Below are positions 36,301 to 44,531 of a stretch of DNA of 64,000 nucleotides, piece after piece. How positions within the stretch are numbered: the stretch's first letter is position 1; every line of letters starts with the position of its first letter. The position numbers and the translations under genes are program-made. The DNA is from Aestuariibaculum lutulentum (GTDB taxonomy: Bacteria > Bacteroidota > Bacteroidia > Flavobacteriales > Flavobacteriaceae): the NCBI RefSeq assembly GCF_032926325.1, contig NZ_CP136709.1, forward strand, positions 3,008,501-3,072,500, written 5' to 3'. The notes under the pieces are model-generated. The model did no database searches and was not told the DNA's origin. It saw nothing but the letters and a program-made list of their open reading frames with translations.

Positions 36301-37164
36301 GTTAATGGAAAAGAATTACTCGTAGCTCCTATTAAATTAAATGTATGGAGAGCCCCGGTTAATAACCAAAATGACAGATGGGCTGGTTATAGTTTCATCG
36401 CACCATCATGGAAACCTGAATATGGAAGAACTATGGCAACGGATTTATATTCTAATGGTATCGATCAACTGGATTTTATTCCATTAGAAGTTAGAGCAAA
36501 TGAAGCAGATGGAGTGGTTTCAATTTATGTTCGAGAAGTAGCTCTTACACGTCAGGATAGTAAAGCCTCTTCCTTAGATTTTCTTATTGAGGGAGGAGCA
36601 GCAGGGCAATTAGGAGGCTTTGAAAGTATTTATGAGTATAGTTTCTATGGAGATGGTCTTGTAGAGGTTAACCATCAGGTGATGCCACAAGGTAAAATGC
36701 CGCAGCTTCTACCAAGAATAGGAATATCTCTGATGTTGGATAATAGCTATGATCAGGTAGAATGGTACGGTAGAGGTCCTCAGGAGAATTATCCTGACAG
36801 AAAGACTGGATATAAATTGGGAATTTACAATTCTACTGTAGATAATATGTTTGAGCCTTATTTAGTGCCTCAGGATTACGGGTTAAGAATGGATAATCGT
36901 TATTTAAGAATGACTGATAAAGAAGGGAATGGTCTAGAATTTTCAATGAATGATCACTTCAATTTCAATGCGCATGCATTTACAACAGAGAATATAACAA
37001 AAGCACTGTACGCATTTCAATTAAAAAAGGCGGAAGGTATAACTCTTAATTTAGATTATGACACCACTGGTGTTGGAGATACGTCGCAACCAGTTCTTAA
37101 TTCTTATAGAGTATTTCCTAAAAAATACGAAAGAACCATAACAATTAAACCAATAAGCAACTAA
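33385..37164 (+). CDS. LacZ-like GH2 glycosidase with inserted LamG domain
   Basis: A 1259-residue secreted GH2 enzyme of the beta-galactosidase (LacZ) type. Order: signal peptide, sugar-binding jelly roll (about 40-235), Ig-like domain, TIM barrel with acid/base E475 (SAGNESGEG) and nucleophile E541 (FMDEYLSVTGN), LamG domain inserted at about 605-785, return to the LacZ-like sequence (NGMAARTYGSIWPDRQPQP), Ig-like DUF4981-type domain, and C-terminal beta-sandwich with WYGRGPQENYPDRKTG. The insertion adds about 190 residues between barrel strand 8 (GGAIWDFVS) and the NGL/DRxPxP segment. Beta-galactosidase is the most likely activity, though other GH2 specificities are possible. Confidence 0.87.
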   Translation: MRRITLLTVFLINITGVLAQEGGFLNNLSSYIENTDVFEKGQEEARAFNIPKKNILLNGDWKFMYSDVPEGIPGDFYKDDFDDTNWDDISVPSNWEMHGYGDRMFRNIGLGYEFVENKESKKNASEFAIVLPEVPKEYNPTGAYRKSFNLPQDWNGDEVFLHLEKVASASFVWVNGQEVGYNEGAHEPSEYNITSYLKPGENTIAIFVLKFSDGYYLEGQDYWRLAGVFDDVWVYATPKVRLFDWQVITDFDETYTDSKLSINLDIKNYGQKINNYKVQAILQKNGKNISVLKSSKFSLNKGKQTINLNELIKKPLKWTPDTPVLYDLKLQLLDSSGEVVDQIDTRMGFQKTEIRGNVFYFNGLPIKLNGTNTHMQHPEMGHVVDEATIRKDMEILKQFNFNLVRISHYIPVNRYLELADEYGLFIVDEVGNECHATQFVSDMPEYTEMYKDRTRKAVLRDRNHPSILFWSAGNESGEGMNITEVVKEGKKLDPTRLWMYGGNDMVHPAEDIIGPRYPSPMQEEINLGLDTTDSRPSFMDEYLSVTGNGGGALDEYWRGIYTHPRVMGGAIWDFVSNGLTDNVRILKDKSPYNTPLHAMGNSKLVDSESSKVLDLNGHDEWVEVYRNNNLEISGDQLSISMDVYPRPLNSSSGSFLTKGSNQFGLVQNGNDSLDFYIFTKAKHVLSADLPSDWENNWHNIAAVYDGKQMKLFIDKVEVAVKSVSGNIKNLPFPVNIGRNAEIHTQDTKVYICDAQIDNVRVLDKAVNPTEEINVSDTVLWLDFEEESNGGTYYSNGMAARTYGSIWPDRQPQPELWQMKKSPQPLSFRLLNNDKGIVEVWNRSDFTNASFWKTTWTLTEDDKVLQEGVIDLDLQPRSRLTTIINYTKPNIIPGKEYRLNISSVLRKDEIWAVKGHEVSWDQFELKHWNVLKTKSYETDASISLKNQEGDYVIHGDNFTYLLDKTTGELKSMVVNGKELLVAPIKLNVWRAPVNNQNDRWAGYSFIAPSWKPEYGRTMATDLYSNGIDQLDFIPLEVRANEADGVVSIYVREVALTRQDSKASSLDFLIEGGAAGQLGGFESIYEYSFYGDGLVEVNHQVMPQGKMPQLLPRIGISLMLDNSYDQVEWYGRGPQENYPDRKTGYKLGIYNSTVDNMFEPYLVPQDYGLRMDNRYLRMTDKEGNGLEFSMNDHFNFNAHAFTTENITKALYAFQLKKAEGITLNLDYDTTGVGDTSQPVLNSYRVFPKKYERTITIKPISN

Positions 37165-37180
37165 GGTAAATTATCAAAAT

Positions 37181-39325
37181 ATGAAAACTTATAAATTTTC
37201 AATATTCAATAAAAATATAAAGGCTTTAAATATGCTTTTGCTTGTGTGTTTATCAATTTACTCTTGTAAAACAGACGACAAAAAAAAGCCTGATGAACCA
37301 ATAGATCGCTATGCTTTGGTTACAAGACATAATATTAATTTGAATGATGTAAATGGACAAATTCCTTTAGGGAATGGAGAGTTTTGTTTTAATGCCGACG
37401 GAACAGGTTTGCAAACATTTGGAGGTAGTTCCATGTCTCATTGGGCTTGGCATTCATTTCCTCTTCCGGAAGGTATTTCAGCCGAAGATATACCTGAAAC
37501 AGGTACCTTCCAACAGGGAAGAAATACAGGTCTTGATGAATTTCCTGAGGATAAATCAGAATTGCGGCAATGGATGTTTGATAATCCTCATAGTTACAAC
37601 TTAGGAAGAATACGTTTAATCAGAACAGATGGTAATGAATTAGAAGAGAAAGATATTCAGAACATAGATAGAACCTATGATTTATGGTCTGGTGTTTTAA
37701 CTTCAAGTTTTACCATAGATGGAGAACAAGTTAATGTTACAACTAGTGTCCACCCTGATAAAGATTTGGTTTCTGTTGATGTTGAGTCAGAATTGCTTAA
37801 AAAAGGTGTTTTACAAATAAGCATAGACTTTCCATATCCATCTATAAATAGAAGACTTGCTTGGGTAGGTGATTTCGATGAGCATCAAGGCAACAATACA
37901 ATTTTATTGAATGACCCAAATGAGAGTAATCAGGCTGATTTTAAGAGAGAAATGGATGATGTTAGTTATTATGCAACGATTAATTGGAGCTCTGATACTG
38001 CTATTCAATTTGATAGTAATAAAGCTCCTAATACGTGTCAGTTAATAGCCGATAATACGAATAGTATTAAGTTTTCCTGTGCTTTTTCAAAAAGTCCAAT
38101 ATCATATAATTTGCCTGACGTAAATGAGACTAAAGCTTCAAGTGAAGCATATTGGCCATCTTTTTGGAAAAGTGGTGGGGCTATTGATTTATCTGAAAGT
38201 AAAGATCCAAGATGGAAGGAATTGGAGAGACGAATTGTGCTTTCACAATATTTAATGGCTGCACAATCTAAAGGAAGTAATCCTCCGGCAGAAGTTGGTT
38301 TAATGGGAATAGATTCTTGGAGAGGTCAGTTTCATATGGAAATGATTTGGTGGCATTTGTCACATTATGCTTTATGGGATAGATGGGATTTGCCTCAGGA
38401 AGCTCTTAATGTATATGAAAGATTTATTCCTTCTGCACGTGCTTTAGCAGAACAATTAGATTATAAAGGTTTAAAATGGCAAAAATCTGTTGGACCTGAA
38501 GGCCGAACAGCACCTTGGGTAGGCAATCAAATTTTGATTTGGAAACAACCACACCCAATCTTTTTTGCAGAGTTAGATTATAGATTAAATCCCAATAAGG
38601 AAACTCTTGAGCGATGGGCTGAAATTATTGACGGAACCGCGGAGCATATGGTAGATTATGCCGTTCGAGATGAAGAGACAGGAGTATATCATTTAGAACC
38701 AGTCATGCCTCCTAGCGAGCAGGGTGTAACTAAAGACGATATTTTTGATTTGGCCTATTGGAAATGGGGGTTAGAACATGCTCAAATTTGGAGGGAGCGT
38801 ATGGGGTTAGAACGTAACCCTGATTGGGAAGATGTTTTAGCTAATCTTGAAGAATTACCTGTAAAGGATGGCTTATATCTTCATTCTAAAGAATGGGAAG
38901 ATACCTATACAGAGCGTAACTGGGAACACCCTAATACCGTAGGAGTTTGGGGAATGTTGCCTCCAAATGATACTATGGATTATGAAACGGCTCATCGAAG
39001 TTTACTTAAAGTTTGGGAAACCTGGGAATGGAAGCGCTGTTGGGGTTGGGATTTTCCATGGACTGCCATGGCAGCTGCTCGTTTAGGTGAACCAAAAATG
39101 GCAGTAGATGCTTTACTTATTGATGCCGGTACGAAAAATTATTACGACGAAAGAGGGGTGTGTACCGGAGGGCCTTGTCCATATTTACCTGGTAACGGAG
39201 GACTATTGTATGCTGTTGCTATGATGGCAGCTGGATGGGATGGAGCTCCAGACAAACATGCGCCAGGATTTCCTGATGATGGAAGTTGGACAGTGAAATG
39301 GGAAGGTCTACATCCCGCGCCATAA
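37181..39325 (+). CDS. Six-hairpin glycosidase-like lipoprotein of unassigned family
   Basis: A 714-residue lipoprotein (lipobox IYSC). The N-terminal beta-sandwich (about 40-300) opens with TRHNINLNDVNGQIPLGNGE and GLQTFGG, the pattern seen in GH65/GH95-like proteins. The C-terminal (alpha/alpha)6-type domain (about 325-690) is rich in aromatic residues and has HMEMIWWHLSHYALWDRW, PEGRTAPWVGNQ, and WGWDFPWTAMAAARLG. Candidate acids (for example in FHMEMIWW and YHLEPVMPP) cannot be ranked. I cannot assign a CAZy family. Within the operon it is likely a glycosidase or phosphorylase-like hydrolase for one linkage of the substrate. Confidence 0.6.
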   Translation: MKTYKFSIFNKNIKALNMLLLVCLSIYSCKTDDKKKPDEPIDRYALVTRHNINLNDVNGQIPLGNGEFCFNADGTGLQTFGGSSMSHWAWHSFPLPEGISAEDIPETGTFQQGRNTGLDEFPEDKSELRQWMFDNPHSYNLGRIRLIRTDGNELEEKDIQNIDRTYDLWSGVLTSSFTIDGEQVNVTTSVHPDKDLVSVDVESELLKKGVLQISIDFPYPSINRRLAWVGDFDEHQGNNTILLNDPNESNQADFKREMDDVSYYATINWSSDTAIQFDSNKAPNTCQLIADNTNSIKFSCAFSKSPISYNLPDVNETKASSEAYWPSFWKSGGAIDLSESKDPRWKELERRIVLSQYLMAAQSKGSNPPAEVGLMGIDSWRGQFHMEMIWWHLSHYALWDRWDLPQEALNVYERFIPSARALAEQLDYKGLKWQKSVGPEGRTAPWVGNQILIWKQPHPIFFAELDYRLNPNKETLERWAEIIDGTAEHMVDYAVRDEETGVYHLEPVMPPSEQGVTKDDIFDLAYWKWGLEHAQIWRERMGLERNPDWEDVLANLEELPVKDGLYLHSKEWEDTYTERNWEHPNTVGVWGMLPPNDTMDYETAHRSLLKVWETWEWKRCWGWDFPWTAMAAARLGEPKMAVDALLIDAGTKNYYDERGVCTGGPCPYLPGNGGLLYAVAMMAAGWDGAPDKHAPGFPDDGSWTVKWEGLHPAP

Positions 39326-39343
39326 TTTAATTGATTGCTTTTT

Positions 39344-41578
39344 ATGAAAAAATATATGAAATACCGTAAAGCAATTATAGCTGTAATTGGTTTTTGTTTG
39401 CTAACAGAATTTGGATGTGGTTCTTCTGAAGAGAAGAGTTCAGATTTGGTTGTTTACAAAAATCAAGAAGCTCCAATAGAAGATAGAGTAAGAGATTTAT
39501 TGGGAAGGATGACACTTGAAGAGAAGGTTTATCAATTAAATCAGGTGGCTTTTGGAAAACATATGACAGCGAATAATATTGGTGGAGAAATGGCTAAGGT
39601 TTCACCATTGATAGGTTCTATAATTTATGTGAATCAAGATCCAAATCTTAGAAACGATTTGCAGAAGAAGGCAATGGAGAAGTCACGTTTAGGCATCCCA
39701 ATAATTTTTGCCAACGATATAATACATGGGTTTAAAACAATTTATCCCATTTCCTTAGCTCAGGCATGTTCATGGAATCCTGAATTGGTTGAACAAGCTT
39801 GTGCAATGGCAGCCAAAGAGTCAAAAGTTTCGGGCATCGATTGGACATTTTCTCCAATGGTAGATGTCGCTCGTGATCCGAGATGGGGAAGAGTTGCTGA
39901 AGGATATGGTGAAGACCCTTATACAAATGCTGTTTTTTCTAAAGCTTCAGTAAAGGGATATCAAGGTAATGATTTGGCAGATGAGAACTCCATTGCCGCA
40001 TGTTTAAAGCATTATGTTGGATATGGCGCTTCAGAGGGAGGCCAGGATTATATATACACCGAAATTTCAAAACAAACACTTTGGGATACCTATTTGCCAT
40101 CTTTTGAAGCAGGAGTTAATGCGGGAGCAGCGACTGTTATGAGCGGTTTTAACGACATTAGTGGGGTGCCAGCTAGTGCAAATTATTATACGTTAACTGA
40201 AATACTCAAAGAAAAATGGGAAATGGATGGTTTTGTAGTGTCGGATTGGAACTCAGTCAAACAACTAATAAACCAAGGTGTTGCTGGTTCAGATAAGGAA
40301 GCTACTTTAAAAGCAATTAATGCAGGTGTTGATATGGATATGGCTGATCGACTTTATCTTGACCATATTTCTGATTTAGTAAAAGAAAACAAGGTTTCGA
40401 TAAATCGTGTAGATGATGCAGTTAGCAGGGTTTTAAAGCTTAAATTTCAACTAGGTTTATTTGATAAACCATATGTTCCTATAATTCGTGAGAATAATCG
40501 TTATCTGCTCCCTGAGTATATTTCAACAGCTGAAAAATTGGCTGAAGAAACCATGGTGCTACTAAAGAACTCAGATAATATTCTTCCTTTGGATAACAAA
40601 GTTTCTTCTTTAGCAGTTTTAGGACCGATGGCTAAAAATCAAGAAGATCTTTTGGGGTCATGGTCTGCTTATGGCGATGCCAAGGATGTGGAAAGTATTT
40701 ATAAAGCAATAGAATCTGAGTTTGTACAATCTAAAATATTTTATGCTCAGGGCTGTGATTTTGATGGCAATGATACTTCTGGATATACTGAAGCTATTAA
40801 CGTAGCTAGAAAGGCTGAGGTAGTCGTTGTTTGTTTAGGAGAAAAAAAATCGTGGAGTGGTGAAAATGCTTCACGTTCTACAATTTCCCTTCCAAAAATT
40901 CAGGAGGACTTACTTTTAAAACTAAGTGAATTAGGGAAACCTATTGTTTTATTATTATCAAATGGGAGACCATTAGATTTAAGCCGCTTAGCTCCGCTTT
41001 CTGATGGGATTATCGAAATGTGGCAACCTGGAGTTATTGGAGGGAAACCAGTTGCTGGTATTCTATCAGGAAGAATTAACCCTTCAGGAAAACTTGCGAT
41101 GACTTTTCCTTTTTCTACAGGACAAATACCTATCTACTATAATATGAGGAAAAAGGCACGTCCCACGTCAGGTATGTATCAGGATATTACAAAAGAGCCT
41201 CTTTATGGTTTTACTCATGGATTAAGCTATTCAAACTTTAAATATGGAGATTTAAAATCTTCAAAAACTAACCTGAGGAAAGATGAAAATCTAATAATTG
41301 AAATTCCGGTAACCAATGCATCTAATGTTGATGGGGCAGATGTTGTGCATTGGTTTGTTTCGGACCCTGTTTGTTCAATTTCAAGACCTAACAAGGAGTT
41401 AAAGTTTTTTGAGAAAAAATCAATTAAGGCAGGAAAGACAGAAGTTTTTGAATTTCATCTGAATCCTATTCGCGATTTAAGTTTTGTCGATAGTTCTGGG
41501 AATAAAATACTTGAATCAGGTGAGTATCATATTTCTGTTGACAATAAAAAAATAGTAATTAACCTATTAGAAGAATAA
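39344..41578 (+). CDS. GH3 beta-glycosidase (lipoprotein)
   Basis: A 744-residue GH3 enzyme, starting at the ATG at 39344 (the frame extends to a TTG at 39335). Lipobox-like FGC follows the signal peptide. The TIM barrel (about 50-370) has the nucleophile D301 in VVSDWNSV and the substrate KH motif in CLKHYVGYG; the alpha/beta sandwich and the C-terminal fibronectin-like domain follow, ending ISVDNKKIVI. GH3 includes beta-glucosidases and beta-xylosidases; substrate is not readable. Part of the site A operon. Confidence 0.9.
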   Translation: MKKYMKYRKAIIAVIGFCLLTEFGCGSSEEKSSDLVVYKNQEAPIEDRVRDLLGRMTLEEKVYQLNQVAFGKHMTANNIGGEMAKVSPLIGSIIYVNQDPNLRNDLQKKAMEKSRLGIPIIFANDIIHGFKTIYPISLAQACSWNPELVEQACAMAAKESKVSGIDWTFSPMVDVARDPRWGRVAEGYGEDPYTNAVFSKASVKGYQGNDLADENSIAACLKHYVGYGASEGGQDYIYTEISKQTLWDTYLPSFEAGVNAGAATVMSGFNDISGVPASANYYTLTEILKEKWEMDGFVVSDWNSVKQLINQGVAGSDKEATLKAINAGVDMDMADRLYLDHISDLVKENKVSINRVDDAVSRVLKLKFQLGLFDKPYVPIIRENNRYLLPEYISTAEKLAEETMVLLKNSDNILPLDNKVSSLAVLGPMAKNQEDLLGSWSAYGDAKDVESIYKAIESEFVQSKIFYAQGCDFDGNDTSGYTEAINVARKAEVVVVCLGEKKSWSGENASRSTISLPKIQEDLLLKLSELGKPIVLLLSNGRPLDLSRLAPLSDGIIEMWQPGVIGGKPVAGILSGRINPSGKLAMTFPFSTGQIPIYYNMRKKARPTSGMYQDITKEPLYGFTHGLSYSNFKYGDLKSSKTNLRKDENLIIEIPVTNASNVDGADVVHWFVSDPVCSISRPNKELKFFEKKSIKAGKTEVFEFHLNPIRDLSFVDSSGNKILESGEYHISVDNKKIVINLLEE

Positions 41579-41588
41579 AGAATTTAAA

Positions 41589-42449
41589 ATGAAGATAATT
41601 ATTGATTTAAGAATTTGGACTGCTATATTAATATTTAGCTGTCTGATTGGAAATAGTCAAGAAGTGATTCCTCTTTATAAAGATTCGATTCCACCAGGTT
41701 CGGAAATATTTACCTTAAAAGAAAGTGCTAGATTAGATGAAAATGGTGAAATTGTTACTATTAGAAATGTCTCTGTTCCTACGATTACTGTATATAAGCC
41801 AGAGCCAACTAAATCTACAGGAACAGCTCTGATTATATGTCCTGGAGGCGGATTTCAAGGTTTAGCTTATCAAACAGAAGGTACTGCGACTGCCAAATGG
41901 TGTTTAGAGAATGGAATTACAGCTGTTATCTTAAAATATCGATTAATGCCATTTCCTAATCCAGAATTGAATATAGCAAATCAAACCCAAAGAGATTCGA
42001 TATTTACGCCTTATGTAAAACTAGCAGTTACTGATGGTTTAGAGGCTATAAAGTATGTTAGGAATCATTGTGATGATTATAACGTTGATCCAAACAAAAT
42101 TGGAATAATAGGATATTCGGCAGGAGGAACGATTGTAAGTTCTGTAGCTCAAAATTATGATTCTGTAACTCGCCCAGATTTTGTAGTGCCTATTTATGCT
42201 TATTGTGGAGCAATTTTAGGAAATGATATTCCGGATGATGCGCCACCCATGTTTTTAGCCTGGGCTTCAGACGATGTTATTGCTAATGGAAACCCAAGAC
42301 TATACGAGAAATGGAGAGATGCTGGAAAATCGATAGAAATGCATTGTTTTTATGATGGAGGCCATGGATTTTCAGTAAACAAACAAAATAAGTCATCTGA
42401 TATTTGGACAACTCTTTTTAAAGATTGGATGATAAATCAAGGATTTTAA
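41589..42449 (+). CDS. Secreted alpha/beta-hydrolase esterase, paralogue of the one at 31741
   Basis: A 286-residue exported esterase (signal peptide ending GNSQE). CPGGGFQGLAYQTEG, the elbow GYSAGG (S177), aspartate in ASDDVIANGNP and histidine in GGHGFSVN form the triad. It matches the gene at 31741 in order and length, with an extended insert after LKYRLMPFP. Two such enzymes in one operon suggest the glycan carries more than one ester or at more than one position. Confidence 0.82.
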   Translation: MKIIIDLRIWTAILIFSCLIGNSQEVIPLYKDSIPPGSEIFTLKESARLDENGEIVTIRNVSVPTITVYKPEPTKSTGTALIICPGGGFQGLAYQTEGTATAKWCLENGITAVILKYRLMPFPNPELNIANQTQRDSIFTPYVKLAVTDGLEAIKYVRNHCDDYNVDPNKIGIIGYSAGGTIVSSVAQNYDSVTRPDFVVPIYAYCGAILGNDIPDDAPPMFLAWASDDVIANGNPRLYEKWRDAGKSIEMHCFYDGGHGFSVNKQNKSSDIWTTLFKDWMINQGF

Positions 42450-42481
42450 TCAATAATTAACTAACCATAAATAAACTAATA

Positions 42482-43309
42482 ATGAGTAAAGTAGTTGTAG
42501 TGACTGGAGCCGGAGGGGTGTTATGTAGCACAATAGCAATGGCATTTGCAGAAGAAGGACATAAAGTTGCTGTTTTAGATTTAAAACTAGATGCAGCCGA
42601 AGAAGTGGCTAATATGATAAAGTCAAAAGGAGGTGATGCTATAGGGGTGATGGCCGATGTTTTGAATGAAGAGTCGTTAAAAAAGGCAAAAGAAGAAGTG
42701 AATAAAACATTTGGATCATGTGACATTTTAGTCAATGGAGCAGGTGGAAATCACCCTTTAGGAACGACTTCAAATCCATATCTAAATATTGAGGATTTGG
42801 AAAATACAACAGAAGGGTTTAAAACGTTTTTCGATTTAGATCCAGAGGGAATTAAATTCGTTTTTAATTTAAATTTTATCGGAACATTATTACCAACACA
42901 GATTTTCGCTAAAGATATGATAGGAAAGAAAGGGTGTAGTATATTAAATATTTCGTCTATGAATGCTTTTACTCCATTGACAAAGATACCTGCTTATAGT
43001 GGAGCTAAAGCGGCAGTTTCAAACTTCACACAGTGGCTTGCGGTTCATTTAGCTAAAGTAGGGGTTAGAGTAAATGCATTAGCTCCTGGTTTTTTTCTAA
43101 CTGATCAAAACAGAACTTTACTAACAAATGAAGATGGTAGTTTAACTCAAAGGGGACAACAAATAATTAATCAAACACCAATGGAACGTTACGGAGAACC
43201 TGAGGATTTAATTAGTACTACAATGTATTTATGTGATGAGAAATCATCCTTTGTAACTGGAGTTGTAATTCCAATCGATGGGGGATTTAGTGCTTATAGT
43301 GGAGTTTAA
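42482..43309 (+). CDS. SDR, probable D-mannonate oxidoreductase (fructuronate reductase)
   Basis: A 275-residue cytoplasmic short-chain dehydrogenase. VTGAGGVLCSTIAMAF is the nucleotide-binding loop and YSGAK the catalytic Y-x-x-x-K, with S in NISSMNAF. The long insert with GNHPLGTT and FFDLDPEGIKFVFNLNF is characteristic of the SDR type of mannonate oxidoreductase (B. subtilis UxuB/YjmF-like). Immediately before mannonate dehydratase (19-bp gap), it would reduce D-fructuronate to D-mannonate with NAD(P)H. The assignment is by family pattern and neighbour. Confidence 0.82.
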   Translation: MSKVVVVTGAGGVLCSTIAMAFAEEGHKVAVLDLKLDAAEEVANMIKSKGGDAIGVMADVLNEESLKKAKEEVNKTFGSCDILVNGAGGNHPLGTTSNPYLNIEDLENTTEGFKTFFDLDPEGIKFVFNLNFIGTLLPTQIFAKDMIGKKGCSILNISSMNAFTPLTKIPAYSGAKAAVSNFTQWLAVHLAKVGVRVNALAPGFFLTDQNRTLLTNEDGSLTQRGQQIINQTPMERYGEPEDLISTTMYLCDEKSSFVTGVVIPIDGGFSAYSGV

Positions 43310-43328
43310 TTAAAAAGGAAAATAGAAA

Positions 43329-44507
43329 ATGGAACAAACATGGCGTTGGTACGGACCGAAAGATCCGGTGTCGTTATCAGATATAAAACAAGCGGGAGCA
43401 ACAGGAATTGTGTCTGCACTGCATCACATTTCAAATGGAGAGGTTTGGACAGTTGAAGAAATAAACAAACGAAAAGAACTTATTGAAAATGCTGGGTTAA
43501 CCTGGAGTGTTGTAGAAAGTATTCCGGTACATGAAAACATAAAAACACGTTCCGGGAATTTTCAAACTTATATTGAGAATTATAAGACCAGTATTGAAAA
43601 TTTAGCAAGTTGTGGCATTACTATCGTATGCTACAATTTTATGCCAGTTTTAGATTGGACAAGGACGGATTTAGAATTTGAAGTAGCGGACGGGTCAAGA
43701 GCACTGCGTTTTGACGTTAATGCATTTGCTGCCTTTGAGTTGTATTTATTAAAACGACCTGGAGCAGAAGCAAAGTATTCTAAAGAACAGCAAGTCGAAG
43801 CTAAAGCCTATTTAGATACCTTGTCTGATGATCAAAAGGAAACTTTGGTTAAAAATATTATTGCAGGTTTACCAGGAGCAGAGGAAGGTTATACTTTAGA
43901 GCAATTTCAAACCATTTTAGATACATATAAAGATATCGATGCTCAAAAATTAAGAGAGAATTTGGTGTCGTTCTTAAAAGAGATTATTCCAGTGGCTTCA
44001 AAAAATGAGGTGTTAATGTGTATTCATCCGGATGATCCACCATATCCAATATTAGGATTACCACGTGTTGTTAGCACTGAAGAGGATTACGCTCATCTTT
44101 TCACGGAAGTGCCGGATAGATCAAATGGTATCACATTCTGTACAGGATCATTAGGAGTAAGAGCAGATAATGACTTGGTTAAAATTTTTAATCGATTTGC
44201 AGACCGTGTTCATTTCCTTCACCTCCGTAGTACGCAACGTGATGAGAAGGGTAATTTTTACGAAGCTAATCATTTAGAAGGCGATGTAGATATGTTTCGA
44301 GTTGTAAAAGCTGTTGTTCTTGAAGAGTATAGACGAAAAGCTTTGGGAATAAAGGATGCATTAATACCTATGAGGCCTGATCATGGACATCAAATGCTTG
44401 ATGATTTAAACAAACGAACCAACCCTGGTTATTCAGGAATAGGAAGGCTAAGAGGTTTAGCCGAACTTCGAGGGTTGGAATTCGGAATCAGTAAGAGTTT
44501 GGCTTAA
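43329..44507 (+). CDS. uxuA: Mannonate dehydratase UxuA
   Basis: A 392-residue enzyme that dehydrates D-mannonate to 2-keto-3-deoxy-D-gluconate. The N-terminus MEQTWRWYGPKDPVSL is the family signature, followed by VSALHHISNGEVW and the metal-site region CIHPDDPPYP and the RPDHGHQMLDD segment with conserved histidines. Length matches UxuA (about 390). It links glucuronate released by the beta-glucuronidase at 46314 to central metabolism. The uronate isomerase (UxaC) and the KDG kinase/aldolase are not in the window. Confidence 0.93.
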   Translation: MEQTWRWYGPKDPVSLSDIKQAGATGIVSALHHISNGEVWTVEEINKRKELIENAGLTWSVVESIPVHENIKTRSGNFQTYIENYKTSIENLASCGITIVCYNFMPVLDWTRTDLEFEVADGSRALRFDVNAFAAFELYLLKRPGAEAKYSKEQQVEAKAYLDTLSDDQKETLVKNIIAGLPGAEEGYTLEQFQTILDTYKDIDAQKLRENLVSFLKEIIPVASKNEVLMCIHPDDPPYPILGLPRVVSTEEDYAHLFTEVPDRSNGITFCTGSLGVRADNDLVKIFNRFADRVHFLHLRSTQRDEKGNFYEANHLEGDVDMFRVVKAVVLEEYRRKALGIKDALIPMRPDHGHQMLDDLNKRTNPGYSGIGRLRGLAELRGLEFGISKSLA

Positions 44508-44531
44508 TTATAACCCCTTAAAATTTCTACT

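Noticed and set aside
33385..37164. The 1259-residue GH2 gene as a fusion or assembly artefact
   Set aside because: The inserted LamG domain is in frame, complete, and flanked by continuous LacZ-like sequence on both sides, so a real domain insertion is the simpler reading.
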